A stretch of 64,000 nt of DNA from Zhongshania antarctica (GTDB lineage: Bacteria > Pseudomonadota > Gammaproteobacteria > Pseudomonadales > Spongiibacteraceae), in assembly GCF_014202945.1 (NCBI RefSeq), contig NZ_JACHHW010000003.1, positions 186,001 to 250,000 of the forward strand. Direction: 5' to 3'. A program made the position numbers and the translations under genes. Shown piece after piece: positions 15,557 through 25,234 of this stretch. The notes beneath the pieces were generated by a model that made no database searches, had not been told where the DNA came from, and saw only the letters and a program-made list of their open reading frames with translations. How positions within the stretch are numbered: position 1 is the first letter of the stretch; each line of letters opens with the position of its first letter.

Positions 15557-16687
15557 TTATAGCTGCCGATACCAGAGACTCTGGGCCATTTGCTGCATTT
15601 CTCGCTCTTGCTCGCCCTTGGGTTGCCAGTGCTCCATATTGCGCGCGGCGGCGAGTAAAAAGTCGATCAGTAGTAAATGGCCACGTAACACCCTCGCGTG
15701 GCGATGGGGCACCGTGGGGTTGAACAAACCCGCAAAACTAAATAATTGCTGGGGGTGCTTTTTTACCCATAACCACGAACCCATTTCTAAGGTGAGGGGT
15801 AGCAGGGTGATGCCTTGTGCCCGACAGTGCTGATAGAAGTAATCCCATATATCGCCGTGACTAAGGTAGTGCATGGCCTGGGGGCCAAAGACATAGTTGT
15901 GGTGGGGGAAATTGCGTTCCCACAATAATTTTAGGGCGACGTAGCTACCAATATCGGCGATGGGAAGACGGCGATAAGCGTAGGGTATCCACAGGTGGTC
16001 TTGGAAGCCAAAACCGGAGTGGAAGTCTACTACGATGCTTGGTCGGCCAACTTTACAGTGTCGTCCGATAATATTTTGGAGGGCGATGAATTCGGGTTCA
16101 AAGTCGTCGTCGCGGCGACCGCGATACCAGGGTATTTTGCGCCATAGACGTTGACCGCCGACGAGAAAGGGAACTTTGTCTTCGGCATCGATAGGCGCGT
16201 GGCGGTTAAGGTCAATACCATTGGGGTTGCAGCGCGAGTCCCTGAGCATGCCGCCGGGATTCACAATGGGTACGGCAACAATACAAATTTCACTTTCAAA
16301 TTGTTGGCGCCAGTGACTGTCCCAGCGACAACGTTCTACCACGCTTTCTAGCCATGCGAGTAAAACTTGGGTGCCAATGCGTTCTACGCCGTGAATGCCC
16401 GCAGTGACGAATAGGCAATGTTTGGCGGTATCTGGATTGCCAATGACCAGTGACACTAGCGGCAGGGTAAACTCGTCGACGTCAATTAGGGCTTCGGTTC
16501 TGCTCTGTATCAGTGAACCTGCTTGGCGGCAGAGCTGCTCTAGTGACAGTAATTCCGACAGGCGTTTGTGCAGGCGCCCGCGACAGGCATCCATGACTGT
16601 GGTGAAGTCGGGCAACTGGGGGCCGATGTGCTCATGGCATTCATTTTCGAGCGGCGGCGTATTAATGCCTGAGTCGGTTTGGGGCAT
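15557..16687 (-). CDS. M14-family zinc carboxypeptidase-like protein
   Basis: This 376-residue protein has the M14 metal and substrate residues: the HGVE zinc pair near residue 95, NPGGM and NGIDLNRH near 150, a third zinc ligand His in VVDFHSGFG near 220, and a candidate catalytic Glu in LTLEMGSW near 305. Family members trim peptides or deacylate small amides. There is no signal peptide, so a cytoplasmic role is likely. The start overlaps the stop of the upstream glycosyltransferase by one base (TAATG), implying coupled translation. Confidence 0.75.
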   Translation of the reverse strand: MPQTDSGINTPPLENECHEHIGPQLPDFTTVMDACRGRLHKRLSELLSLEQLCRQAGSLIQSRTEALIDVDEFTLPLVSLVIGNPDTAKHCLFVTAGIHGVERIGTQVLLAWLESVVERCRWDSHWRQQFESEICIVAVPIVNPGGMLRDSRCNPNGIDLNRHAPIDAEDKVPFLVGGQRLWRKIPWYRGRRDDDFEPEFIALQNIIGRHCKVGRPSIVVDFHSGFGFQDHLWIPYAYRRLPIADIGSYVALKLLWERNFPHHNYVFGPQAMHYLSHGDIWDYFYQHCRAQGITLLPLTLEMGSWLWVKKHPQQLFSFAGLFNPTVPHRHARVLRGHLLLIDFLLAAARNMEHWQPKGEQEREMQQMAQSLWYRQL

Positions 16688-17742
16688 TATGGCGTCAATA
16701 GTGGCATTGCCGTTTGGATGTCGGTTTCTTGCCAGAGCTGATTAACCAGTGCCTCATTGTCGTGCCATTGCCCTTTTAATACCCAGTCGCAAATTGCTTC
16801 AGCGACATCGGGGTAGTGCTGTGGCGTTTGCGCTGGAATATTTAAGAGCCATTGCTCAATGGTGTGCTGGCTAAATTCGTCCATGACACTGGCTAAGTTA
16901 AGTTGCTTGAGCGCAGCGGCGTTGCCGAGTTGTTCGGCTTGGCCGGAAACTGGTTTGGCGAGTGCCGGAATACCCATGTGTAGGCATTCACTGATGAGCT
17001 CAAATCCAGCGTTGCAAATGACCGCGCGGGCGGAGCAAAGATCCTGCTTAAAACCGTGGAGACTGGTTTTACGCTGCGCGACATTGCCAATACTTGTGTC
17101 GCTGAGCTGCGGGGCGTATTGAATGAATTGGTGATGGGGAATGTTTTGTAGCGCGGTGCATACGCGTTGCTGGTCTTCAAAAGGTAGATAGACCAAGATA
17201 TGTTCGGCAACGACCGCGCGGCGTTCCTCGGGGTTGATGATCGGCGGCGCGATAGCCGCATTAAAATGATTCCAGTGCAGTCCTAAGCGAAACCTTGTTG
17301 GTGCGAAATAGCGCATTATGAGGCGGTTGCGTAAGTCTGCGCCGCTTTCGGGAACCGCCGCGTTGCCAAACGCGTATTGATGGCCAATACCAATTACCGC
17401 TTTGTTTTGCAGGCGACCAGCCCACGCGGTAAGGGGTTCGAAATCGGTGATAACGGCGTCGAAAGGGCTTAAGTCGATGTTGCGCAGATCGCGAATAAAT
17501 TGCACTGGACGCAGTTGGCGCAGGGTTTTTATATTGCTAATGCGACCTTGCTCAGTGGCAAAGGTGAGTCCGGCGTAATGCCAGTAGTCACCGAAGGCGG
17601 CCATGTCGAAATATTGCTCAGGTGGTCTGCCACTAAATAAATACTGAACCTCAATGTCGCGTTTGGCAAAGTGGTGGGCCATCATTCGCGCGCGGGCAAT
17701 ATGGCCATTTCCTGTGCCCTGTACACCGTAAAGTAATTTCAT
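16687..17742 (-). CDS. MJ1255/VC2487-type glycosyltransferase
   Basis: This 351-residue GT-B-like protein starts with MKLLYGVQGTGNGHIARA, a glycine-rich donor-site loop characteristic of the MJ1255/VC2487 family of undecaprenyl-diphospho-muramoyl-like transferases. VITDFEPLTAWAG lies near residue 92, and the C-terminal donor-binding region shows AVICNAGFELISECLHMGIP, then KPVSGQAEQ. The acceptor is unknown. It follows the PAP2 gene by 39 bases and overlaps the peptidase gene, which places it in an envelope-related operon. Confidence 0.8.
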   Translation of the reverse strand: MKLLYGVQGTGNGHIARARMMAHHFAKRDIEVQYLFSGRPPEQYFDMAAFGDYWHYAGLTFATEQGRISNIKTLRQLRPVQFIRDLRNIDLSPFDAVITDFEPLTAWAGRLQNKAVIGIGHQYAFGNAAVPESGADLRNRLIMRYFAPTRFRLGLHWNHFNAAIAPPIINPEERRAVVAEHILVYLPFEDQQRVCTALQNIPHHQFIQYAPQLSDTSIGNVAQRKTSLHGFKQDLCSARAVICNAGFELISECLHMGIPALAKPVSGQAEQLGNAAALKQLNLASVMDEFSQHTIEQWLLNIPAQTPQHYPDVAEAICDWVLKGQWHDNEALVNQLWQETDIQTAMPLLTP

Positions 17743-17781
17743 AAAGGGTTTTGTCCTGACAAGGTAGGTGCAGGTGCGAGT

Positions 17782-18309
17782 TCAGGCGATGGCAATACTG
17801 TGACCCAGGTGTGCAATGCCAATGCCCAGGCTCGCGCCGGCCAAGGTATCGGTAGGGAAGTGAACTCCTAAGATCACCCGCGAGGCGGCTACTGCTGCGG
17901 CCCAGATAAACAAGGGGGTGCCAATGACACCGAAGAACAGTACTGTCATTGTGGCTAAAAGAAAGGCGGCAGCGGTATGACCAGATGGAAAACTGAACTC
18001 ATCAGAGGCGATGATCGACGCGTTAAAAGCGGGTATGGCCGCAGGGGGGCGCCGTCTTCGGCAGGTGTTTTTCAGAACCCAGTAGGCGGGCAGCCAAGCG
18101 GCAAAACTGATTAGCACCGCGCTAAAATAGGCTAGGCCCTGTTGAATCCCTGCGGCATACACCAGAACGGGGAGGCCGAGTTGGGCGTAGCCATCTCCAG
18201 TTTTTGATACACTGCGGGCAATACGAGATAAGTGTTGCTGGTGGCGAGTATTGACGCAGGCCAGAAACATTCTTACATCGAACTGATTAATCGACTGTAT
18301 TAAACGCAT
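17782..18309 (-). CDS. PAP2-family membrane phosphatase
   Basis: This is a 175-residue integral membrane protein with the three PAP2 phosphatase motifs: KNTCRRRRP near residue 81, FPSGHTAA near 108 and SRVILGVHFPTD near 142. The family removes phosphate from isoprenoid or lipid (di)phosphates at the outer face of the inner membrane. Four to five hydrophobic segments are visible. It is the first gene of the minus-strand unit that continues into the glycosyltransferase, so undecaprenyl phosphate recycling or glycolipid dephosphorylation is a reasonable inference. Confidence 0.85.
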   Translation of the reverse strand: MRLIQSINQFDVRMFLACVNTRHQQHLSRIARSVSKTGDGYAQLGLPVLVYAAGIQQGLAYFSAVLISFAAWLPAYWVLKNTCRRRRPPAAIPAFNASIIASDEFSFPSGHTAAAFLLATMTVLFFGVIGTPLFIWAAAVAASRVILGVHFPTDTLAGASLGIGIAHLGHSIAIA

Positions 18310-18396
18310 AGTATGATCCTCACACCTGAGACCATACGCTGGGCTGTTTGCAGTTGTATGACGAAATTAAGTCACTTTTAAGACAGTCTTTTGGGC

Positions 18397-19017
18397 TTAG
18401 GCATTTTCAATTACCAGTATGCTGCCGCGATGGCGGCGACTTGTACTGACCTCGCGGGGCAGCAGTTCGGCAAAGAAATCGTCGATGCAAGCTTCAGCGA
18501 CATTGAGAAATGGCGGGCGGTGGGGGTCGGCAATGAGAATTTGTTTCACCCCCGCATCGACGGCTCGCGCAATGAGTTCATATAGCGCCTCACTCATTTC
18601 ATCCCAAAAGCAGATGTCGCTGGCGATAATGATGTCGTATTCGGCGAGTTCCGCGACGCTGAGCGCGGTAAAATCGCCACTCAAGGTGTTGATCGTCGTC
18701 TGATTATGGTCTGCTAATAGTTCGAGATAAGGGAAAACGGCGGGGTCTGCGTCTAAGGCGGTAACATCTGCCCCCAGATACTTGGCGCAATAAATGCTGG
18801 CTAAACCCCAGCCGCAGCCCAGTTCGAGTACGCGGCTGCTGGGTTCCAGTGGGTGCTCTTGTAAATAGTCCATGAGGATGTAGGCGCTGCCCCACAGTTT
18901 ATTGCCGTGGAGGTGGGTGGCTGAGGTACTGCGTTTTAGTCTGCGCATATCTGGGTGGGCGGCAAGCAGGCTGGTTACGCCGAAATACTCTCGGCTATGG
19001 GGTTTGAGGTCAGACAC
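18397..19017 (-). CDS. class I SAM-dependent methyltransferase (METTL21/ETFB-lysine type)
   Basis: The 206-residue protein has SAM motif I (VLELGCGWGLASI, near residue 65), an acidic motif II (VTALDADP), and IIIASDICFWDEM, which matches the D-x-x-[FYW] post-motif of the METTL21-like protein-lysine methyltransferases. It starts with GTG. No operon partner is visible. The substrate is unknown, and a protein target is an inference from family. Confidence 0.75.
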   Translation of the reverse strand: MSDLKPHSREYFGVTSLLAAHPDMRRLKRSTSATHLHGNKLWGSAYILMDYLQEHPLEPSSRVLELGCGWGLASIYCAKYLGADVTALDADPAVFPYLELLADHNQTTINTLSGDFTALSVAELAEYDIIIASDICFWDEMSEALYELIARAVDAGVKQILIADPHRPPFLNVAEACIDDFFAELLPREVSTSRRHRGSILVIENA

Positions 19018-19167
19018 GATTTTTCTCCGGTTGCGCGCTGAATAATAGGGTTATTTTAGGGTTTGCCATTGTGGTGCGCGAGTTTTTATTAGCAGAAGGT
19101 CTAATTCCGATTGGGCCGTTGGTGGCATAAGCTAGCGATGGGCCTATATGACGACGAGGGAGTCACA

Positions 19168-20568
19168 GTGGTAAAGAAGTTTGATTACGACATGCTGGTA
19201 TTGGGTAGCGGCCCGGCCGGCGAAAGCGCGGCATTAAATGCGGCCAAACACGGCCGCAACGTTGTGGTTGTTGAGGCGCAAGGTACGGTAGGTGGCGCCT
19301 GTACGCATCAGGGAACATTACCGTCTAAAGCATTACGCCATATGGTTCGGCAGGCCATTCGTTTTAATCAAACACCAATATTCCGCGATATTGGTGACCC
19401 CCGTACGCTGACTTATCCGCGCTTGTTGAGTCATGCCAACGAAGTGATTGCGCGTCAGGTCGCCATGCGCAGTCGGTTTTATCACCGCAATCAGATTCGC
19501 CTTATTCACGGTGAAGGTCGCTTTGTTGACCCGCATACTATTTCGGTAAAGTGTGAGGATGGTCAGAGCGAAATCATCACTGCCGCCAGTGTGGTGATCG
19601 CGACCGGGTCACGGCCTTATCAGCCAGCCAATATAGACTTTAGTCATCCGCGGGTTTATGACAGCGATAGCATTCTTAAAATGAGCAATACCCCCAATAA
19701 AATTATTGTTTATGGGGCGGGGGTTATCGGCTGTGAATATGCGTCGATTTTCGCCGGCATTGGCATGAAGATAGAGTTAATCAATAGCCGAGATCGGTTG
19801 TTGGAGTTTTTAGATGATGAAATTTCAGATGCCTTAAGTTACCAGCTGCGCAACACCGGCGTCATGATTCGTCATCGGGAGGTCTATCAGTCAGTCGAGC
19901 TAAGCGACAAAGAAATAGTCTTGCACTTGGAATCGGGAAAGCGCCTTCACGCCGATGCCTTGCTTTGGTGTAATGGCCGCAGTGGTAATACCGATGGCCT
20001 TGGTTTGGACACCGTTGGCTTAGAAACCGATCACCGTGGTCAGCTGGTGGTAGACGAACATTACCAAACAGCGGTGCCGACGATATTTGCGGCGGGAGAT
20101 GTGATTGGTTGGCCCAGTTTGGCCAGCGCGGCCTATGACCAAGGGCGGTCGGCGGCGGCGTCAGCGCGCGGCAAAGAGCACTGTCGTTTTGTTGACGATG
20201 TCCCGACCGGGATCTATACCTTGCCCGAGATCAGCTCGGTTGGCCAAACTGAGCGGGAATTAACGGAAGGCAAAGTGCCTTATGAAGTAGGGCGGGCGTT
20301 CTTTAAAGATACTGCCAGGGGGCAGATTAGTGGTGAAACTGTGGGGATGCTCAAACTGCTGTTTCATGTGGACACGCTGGAGATACTTGGCATCCATTGT
20401 TTTGGTGCCGAGGCGGCCGAAATTATTCACATTGGCCAGGCGATTATGAAACAGCAAAATGGGGGCAATACGCTACGCTATTTTGTGACCACAACCTTTA
20501 ATTATCCGACTATGGCGGAAGCTTATCGTACCGCTGCGTTGAATGGTCTTAACCGGCTTGGTAAATGA
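19168..20568 (+). CDS. sthA: soluble pyridine nucleotide transhydrogenase SthA
   Basis: This 466-residue flavoprotein passes reducing equivalents between NADPH and NAD+. It has the FAD-binding [12 protein letters not shown] (residues 11-22), the SthA-type [18 protein letters not shown] stretch with a single cysteine instead of the usual redox pair, the NAD(P)-binding [19 protein letters not shown] near 180, and [16 protein letters not shown] near 310. The C-terminal dimerisation domain is complete. The GTG at 19168 with CGAGGGAG upstream gives the normal family length; the longer frame from 19111 adds an unrelated leader. Confidence 0.93.
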   Translation: MVKKFDYDMLVLGSGPAGESAALNAAKHGRNVVVVEAQGTVGGACTHQGTLPSKALRHMVRQAIRFNQTPIFRDIGDPRTLTYPRLLSHANEVIARQVAMRSRFYHRNQIRLIHGEGRFVDPHTISVKCEDGQSEIITAASVVIATGSRPYQPANIDFSHPRVYDSDSILKMSNTPNKIIVYGAGVIGCEYASIFAGIGMKIELINSRDRLLEFLDDEISDALSYQLRNTGVMIRHREVYQSVELSDKEIVLHLESGKRLHADALLWCNGRSGNTDGLGLDTVGLETDHRGQLVVDEHYQTAVPTIFAAGDVIGWPSLASAAYDQGRSAAASARGKEHCRFVDDVPTGIYTLPEISSVGQTERELTEGKVPYEVGRAFFKDTARGQISGETVGMLKLLFHVDTLEILGIHCFGAEAAEIIHIGQAIMKQQNGGNTLRYFVTTTFNYPTMAEAYRTAALNGLNRLGK

Positions 20569-20720
20569 TGTTCGGCGGTGTGGCATATACCTACCCTATT
20601 TCCTTAAAAGTTAGTGCTTGCTAGCGGTAGTTAGCCAGCAAATATAGAGGAAAATAATTGAACAACTCGGGCATTATTGACGGACTTAAATCGCATCAGT
20701 GAAATAATAAAAAATTTTTA

Positions 20721-20749
20721 TTGACAGGGTCGCGTGTTCATCATAAATA
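20721..20749 (+). promoter_or_regulatory. sigma70-like promoter for the PA3496-like gene
   Basis: A perfect TTGACA lies at 20721-20726, followed 17 bases later by TAAATA at 20744-20749. It is about 70 bases upstream of the small-protein ATG and preceded by an A/T-rich run, a possible UP element. Confidence 0.6.
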
Positions 20750-20818
20750 GTGCCCTGAACCACCACGGCAAGCCGAGGTGTTCATTCTGTATATGCGTAG
20801 TACTGGAGTGGGCAAGCA

Positions 20819-21001
20819 ATGGCAAGTGACCTAGCTGATGACGATATCGATGATCTTGTAGAAGATGATTCGAGCGCCGATTTTGATGAGCGGCGTGATA
20901 TGGGTGGGCGCGACAGTAGCATCCGCCGAAAAATTGAAGAGCGCCTAGAGCGTAAACGCCTAATGGATGAGCTGGATCTACTGGACGATTTTGACCTGTA
21001 G
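20819..21001 (+). CDS. PA3496-family small acidic protein
   Basis: The 60-residue protein has an Asp-rich N-terminal half and a charged helix with EERLERKRLMDEL followed by DLLDDFDL. This tail is the hallmark I associate with the PA3496 family of pseudomonads and relatives, annotated as putative regulatory or envelope-integrity proteins. A GGAG site precedes the ATG. A strong promoter upstream and a clean terminator downstream make it a monocistronic unit. The function is not known. Confidence 0.75.
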   Translation: MASDLADDDIDDLVEDDSSADFDERRDMGGRDSSIRRKIEERLERKRLMDELDLLDDFDL

Positions 21002-21050
21002 CTCGTGTTTTACCCGAATCGCTAGCTCGAGCACGGAGTTCACCCACATA

Positions 21051-21074
21051 AACGCCACTATAAGTGGCGTTTTT
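21051..21074 (+). terminator. intrinsic terminator after the PA3496-like gene
   Basis: AACGCCACT at 21051 pairs with AGTGGCGTT at 21063 around a 3-base loop, and a run of T follows (to 21074). This is a textbook rho-independent terminator. Confidence 0.85.
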
Positions 21075-21254
21075 CACTTATATCCGCTTAGTATAGCGAT
21101 GCCCAGTTGCTGATTCTTAGCCGCAGTAATACCATCATGCCCGACGGCGCCTTATTTGCATGCTATCGCTGAGGGCGTTACGGTAGATCTCTGTGTCTGG
21201 TAGGGATATGTGGCACAACAATAAATTTGCCTTATTTAACAATAGGATTTTGTG

Positions 21255-22037
21255 ATGAACTGGAAAGCATTATCTGCGGTTGTTGTGATCGTCGGAATTG
21301 CCGCTTTTGTGTGGTTTGTATTAGATCGCTCGGCGACGAGTGAATTTAATGACGAGCCGACATCGGCACTTATTGATGAAACGAGCAAGCTAGAAAAAAC
21401 GGTGAAGCAAACGCTCGCAGTAGAGTCTGAAGAAGATTACAGCGAAAAAGCGGCCGAAGTGCCAGAACCGCCCGCTGCGGTAAACGGCAGTGACGAGCAA
21501 ATTAGGGCTGCCGCTGCTAAATTGTCTGCACCCTTGGCGACTTGGTTGCAACCTGCTGAGCAGGTTCGTAAATGGGTTTCTGCAGTAGACCAATTAGCCA
21601 ACTACCGCCTGCCAACCAAGCACTTGCCTTTTGTGTATAGCAAAGAACCGTTTTTAGTGATTAAAACGGAAGACGGCTTAATCAATGATCCGGGCAATTA
21701 CACTCGTTGGGATAATATGATTTCTACCGTGACGGCGGCGAACCCTAAGAGCTTGGCCATATTTTATAAAAAATGGTCACCTTTTTTAGAAGGCACCTAC
21801 AACGAGTTAGGCAACCCCCAGTCCTTTGATAATCAGCTGCGGACCATGATTGAGCACCTGCTCATTGTTGAGCCTATTCCGGAAAATGCGGCGATGAAAC
21901 GCCCCAAGGTCATGTATCAATACGTTGATCCAGTCCTTGAAAATGCCGATCCCCTCAGTAAATGGATGTGGCGCTTGGGGCCAGAAAATATGAAAAAACT
22001 CCAAGATTGGCTGCGTGAATTAGAGAGTTATCTGTAA
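21255..22037 (+). CDS. DUF3014-family membrane-anchored protein
   Basis: This 260-residue protein has one N-terminal membrane helix (residues 5-24, AVVVIVGIAAFVWFVL), an acidic linker and a globular C-terminal part starting near residue 80. The pattern AEQVRKWVSAVDQLANYRLPTKHLPF and the closing LGPENMKKLQDWL resemble DUF3014 proteins. The function is unknown; it is probably a periplasmic domain tethered to the inner membrane. The ATG at 21255 is preferred over the adjacent GTG at 21252, with AGGAT upstream. Confidence 0.7.
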   Translation: MNWKALSAVVVIVGIAAFVWFVLDRSATSEFNDEPTSALIDETSKLEKTVKQTLAVESEEDYSEKAAEVPEPPAAVNGSDEQIRAAAAKLSAPLATWLQPAEQVRKWVSAVDQLANYRLPTKHLPFVYSKEPFLVIKTEDGLINDPGNYTRWDNMISTVTAANPKSLAIFYKKWSPFLEGTYNELGNPQSFDNQLRTMIEHLLIVEPIPENAAMKRPKVMYQYVDPVLENADPLSKWMWRLGPENMKKLQDWLRELESYL

Positions 22038-22150
22038 CGCGCGCTGTAATCCTCTCAATATCTGGGTGCCATCCGTTTGGACGGTGCCCGACCTCCACTA
22101 GCCCCTATACACTCTTCTCATAAGATAGATACTTGTGATGAGGCGTGTTT

Positions 22151-23080
22151 ATGGCGGTAACTCCAGTTGATTTAAAAGGGGCGAAAATTCTGGTCACCGG
22201 GCCAACAGGCCAGGTTGCGGCGCCCGTACTCGACGCATTATGCGACGTGGCGGAATTGACGGCGCTCGCTCGATTTAGCGACAAAGCGGCGCGACTGGAT
22301 TTAGAAAAACGCGGTATTCACACCGTTCGCGCCGATCTTGCTGATATGGACAGCTTAGCCGCATGCCCACAAGATTTTGACTATGTGTTGAATTTTGCCG
22401 TCGTGAAAACGGGTCTTTTTGATTACGACTTGGCAGCTAATGGCGAGGGCGTAGGCAATTTAATGGCCCATTGTCGCAACGTCAAAGCGTTTTTACATTT
22501 GTCATCTACGGCGGTTTACCAATATGCGGGGCACTCACCGCGCTGTGAAAACGATGCTTTGGGCGATAACCACCGGGCGATGTTTCCGACCTATAGCATT
22601 GCTAAAATTGCGGCAGAAACGGTGTGCCGCTTTGCTGCCCACCAATTTAAAATACCAACGACTATTGCTCGATTAAGTGTGCCCTACGGCAATAACGGTG
22701 GTTGGCCCTATTTCCACCTGCTAATGATGAAAGAAAATATGGCCATAGATTTACACCCCGACGCGCCGAATAACTACAATCTGCTGCACTCAGATGACTA
22801 TGTGGCAAAAATACCTTATCTACTTGCGGCGGCGACGCCCGAGGTAACCACCACCAATTTTGGCGGTTCTCAGGCGGTGAGCATTGAAGAGTGGTGTGAC
22901 TACTTGGCTGAGTTAACGGGGTTCACCCCGCGGTTTCAGAATAACTCAAAGGCGTTCGGAAGTTTGTCGATTGATACTGGCACCATGCACGCACTGATTG
23001 GCGAAACTCGGGTTGACTGGCGCCAGGGTATTAGAGAAATGGTGCGCAATATGGCTCCGGACTTGCTCCTAAAAAAGTAG
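22151..23080 (+). CDS. NAD-dependent epimerase/dehydratase family protein
   Basis: This is a 309-residue extended SDR with the nucleotide-binding VTGPTGQVAAPVL near residue 15 (TGxxGxxx), an LSSTAVYQ strand near 117 and the catalytic YSIAK (YxxxK) near 149. The substrate is not apparent. The ATG at 22151 follows TGAGG by 7 bases; an in-frame GTG six bases earlier is less likely. It is convergent with a MaoC-like gene, and the two could belong to the same degradative pathway. Confidence 0.82.
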   Translation: MAVTPVDLKGAKILVTGPTGQVAAPVLDALCDVAELTALARFSDKAARLDLEKRGIHTVRADLADMDSLAACPQDFDYVLNFAVVKTGLFDYDLAANGEGVGNLMAHCRNVKAFLHLSSTAVYQYAGHSPRCENDALGDNHRAMFPTYSIAKIAAETVCRFAAHQFKIPTTIARLSVPYGNNGGWPYFHLLMMKENMAIDLHPDAPNNYNLLHSDDYVAKIPYLLAAATPEVTTTNFGGSQAVSIEEWCDYLAELTGFTPRFQNNSKAFGSLSIDTGTMHALIGETRVDWRQGIREMVRNMAPDLLLKK

Positions 23081-23107
23081 TCGCGCCGGAGCTGGATTAG
23101 TGACTTC

Positions 23108-23983
23108 TTAGCCGCTGATGAGACGAATTGTGCCGATAAGGTGGGGTTTAGTGCCCGCCTTATCGCGGAGCTCAAAATCGAGCCCTTCGTTTTCAGTATC
23201 AAAGAGTAGCTGCACTTGTGTTGGCAGAAAAATGGGGGTTTTAAAGTCAATTTCGCAGCAGTAACTTTCGCTGTTAATCTCTTTGCTCAAGGCCGCTAGG
23301 CAGGCTGCTTTGCTCCACATGCCATGAATGACCATGCGCTTGAAGCCCAAGACTTTGGCGCTGAGGTCGTGGAGATGAATTGGATTGAAATCACCCGAGG
23401 CGCGGGCATAACTGCGGGCATCTTGACGGCCAATGGCCAAGGTTTGCTGTTGACTATATACACGAGCTGCGCCGCGAGCTGCTTTTGGACTTGCTGCAAC
23501 ACCAGTTTTACAGCGCGAAAGGTAGCGGCTAGTGTCTTCCCAGACTTTTTCTTGGTCGATAAAGGCTGCGCAATGAAAACTGAACTCTATGCCCTTATCG
23601 GTAACCTGGTAGTCAGAGACCCGGCATTGCAGGCGTAAGGGGGTTTGGGCATCAATAGCCCGAAACTGGGTGATACTATTGCTCAAATGCACGCAGCCCA
23701 TTGGGGATACTGGAAACTGCGGGTCTAGCATCATTTTCATATGCAGACGAAATGCCTGAACATGTAAGAATGTGATCGGCAATTTCTCGCTGTTAGCGGT
23801 AAATCCACAGGCCTTGCGGTAGCGTTGTAATTGGCTGTTAGAGCTGATGACTTTCGCAACCGTTAATGTGTAACTGGGGAAGCTAGGCGCTGAATTAGGC
23901 TTTTTTCGGGTAATAGCTGCTTTTAGTAGCATTGGCAGGGTGCTTGGCAGGCGTTTCAGTCTTAACTCATCACTTGCGGTCAT
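23108..23983 (-). CDS. MaoC-like hot-dog dehydratase
   Basis: This 291-residue double hot-dog protein has its conserved hydratase block in the C-terminal repeat: YARASGDFNPIHLHD near residue 190, followed by MVIHGMW. Asp and His in that block form the usual catalytic pair. Such proteins hydrate trans-2-enoyl thioesters or act in lipid modification. The N-terminal repeat is degenerate, as usual. It is divergent from an AraC-type regulator that may control it. Confidence 0.82.
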   Translation of the reverse strand: MTASDELRLKRLPSTLPMLLKAAITRKKPNSAPSFPSYTLTVAKVISSNSQLQRYRKACGFTANSEKLPITFLHVQAFRLHMKMMLDPQFPVSPMGCVHLSNSITQFRAIDAQTPLRLQCRVSDYQVTDKGIEFSFHCAAFIDQEKVWEDTSRYLSRCKTGVAASPKAARGAARVYSQQQTLAIGRQDARSYARASGDFNPIHLHDLSAKVLGFKRMVIHGMWSKAACLAALSKEINSESYCCEIDFKTPIFLPTQVQLLFDTENEGLDFELRDKAGTKPHLIGTIRLISG

Positions 23984-24149
23984 ACAACTCTATCTCCATA
24001 CTGGGACAATTCCAGTGGTGTGTGACTGTGCAGTATAATGAAAAACTGCTCGTCTATAATTAGCCCGACCATGCCCTATTTTTTGGCAGCTCGGCCAATA
24101 GCCGCTGATTTAGTCCCGCTCACTTAGTATCCAGCAGAAACCGTGTTGA

Positions 24150-25217
24150 ATGATTGAAACAAGTTCGAAAAACCTTTCTGATTTAAGCGATTCCAGTTTT
24201 CTGATTCAGCTGGTGTATCCGGCTATGCAGGCAATGGGGCTGGACGTTGAACGCATCGTTAGTGAGTGTCGAATATCCACCACCTTGCTGCAAGACCGCA
24301 GTTCGCGTTTCCCCCATGCGGCGCAACAGCAGTTCTGGCGGGTATTAGAGGACGTCAGTGGCGATCATCATATCGGCTTGCATCTTGCCGATGCGGTACA
24401 GGTGTATCGCGGGCAGGTCCTGGAGTACTTGTTTTTGAGTAGTCCGAATTTTGGCGAAGGCCTCAAACGCGCCCAGAATTATCAGCGTCTGGTGACCGAT
24501 GCCATGCAATTTGAACTGCATATTGGCCAAACTCAATCCAAATTAGTATTGGCGTTTGCGGGTGATGACGACGATGACGCGCTTATTTTCCGTCATCGCA
24601 ATGAGTGTTTTGCGCGGTTTTTAATCCGTTATTTTCAGGCTGTTACCGATGGCGCGTTTGCTGCCGATGAAGTGAATTTACTGCACGATGCGGTGGGTGA
24701 TGCTGCCGAATACAGTAAGGTCATGGGCTGCCCGGTGCATTTTAAACAGCAGGAAGCCTCATTGGTTTTTGCCACCACTATACTGGCCACACCCTCTACT
24801 CATGCCGAACCGGATTTACTGCGACTGCATGAGAAATTGGCCAGCAAGCAATTAGAACGCCTGTCTCGCCAAGACGTGGTTGGGGATGTACGTCAGATTA
24901 TCGCCGAAATGCTCGAGCTGGGGCAGCCCAGTTTAGAGAGTGTGGCGGCGCGACTAGACATGAATGAGCGGGTCCTGCGGGCCAGATTAACGGAAGCCGG
25001 CACGAGCTTTAATCAGGTACTGGCAGATTATCGCTGTGTTCTGGCCAAGCGCTTGTTGGCAAGAACCGATGAAAGTATTGCCGATGTAGTTTATTTAACC
25101 GGCTTTTCTGAGCCCAGCACCTTTTATCGCGCCTTCAAACGCTGGACCGAGTTAACCCCCATTGAATATCGCCAGCAAAAGAAGGCCGCCCAGAATAGCC
25201 GTACTGAAAGCGAGTGA
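24150..25217 (+). CDS. AraC-family transcriptional regulator
   Basis: The 355-residue protein has an arabinose-binding-like N-terminal domain of the OruR/ArgR-type regulators (about residues 20-205) and a C-terminal double helix-turn-helix (about 255-340) with SLESVAARLDMNERVLRARL and IADVVYLTGFSEPSTFYRAFKRWT. It is divergent from the MaoC-like gene with a 166-base shared spacer, which suggests control of that gene and perhaps of the neighbouring epimerase-like gene. The inducer is unknown. Confidence 0.88.
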   Translation: MIETSSKNLSDLSDSSFLIQLVYPAMQAMGLDVERIVSECRISTTLLQDRSSRFPHAAQQQFWRVLEDVSGDHHIGLHLADAVQVYRGQVLEYLFLSSPNFGEGLKRAQNYQRLVTDAMQFELHIGQTQSKLVLAFAGDDDDDALIFRHRNECFARFLIRYFQAVTDGAFAADEVNLLHDAVGDAAEYSKVMGCPVHFKQQEASLVFATTILATPSTHAEPDLLRLHEKLASKQLERLSRQDVVGDVRQIIAEMLELGQPSLESVAARLDMNERVLRARLTEAGTSFNQVLADYRCVLAKRLLARTDESIADVVYLTGFSEPSTFYRAFKRWTELTPIEYRQQKKAAQNSRTESE

Positions 25218-25234
25218 GCATCGCTAGACTCGCA

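Noticed and set aside
20658-20702. TTG-started 14-codon frame behind AGAGGAAA, after sthA
   Set aside because: The ribosome-binding site is reasonable, but the peptide is very short, polar and featureless, with no context to support it.
20718-21077. 119-codon minus-strand frame opposite the PA3496-like gene
   Set aside because: The plus-strand gene has promoter, ribosome-binding site, family signature and terminator; the antisense frame has none.
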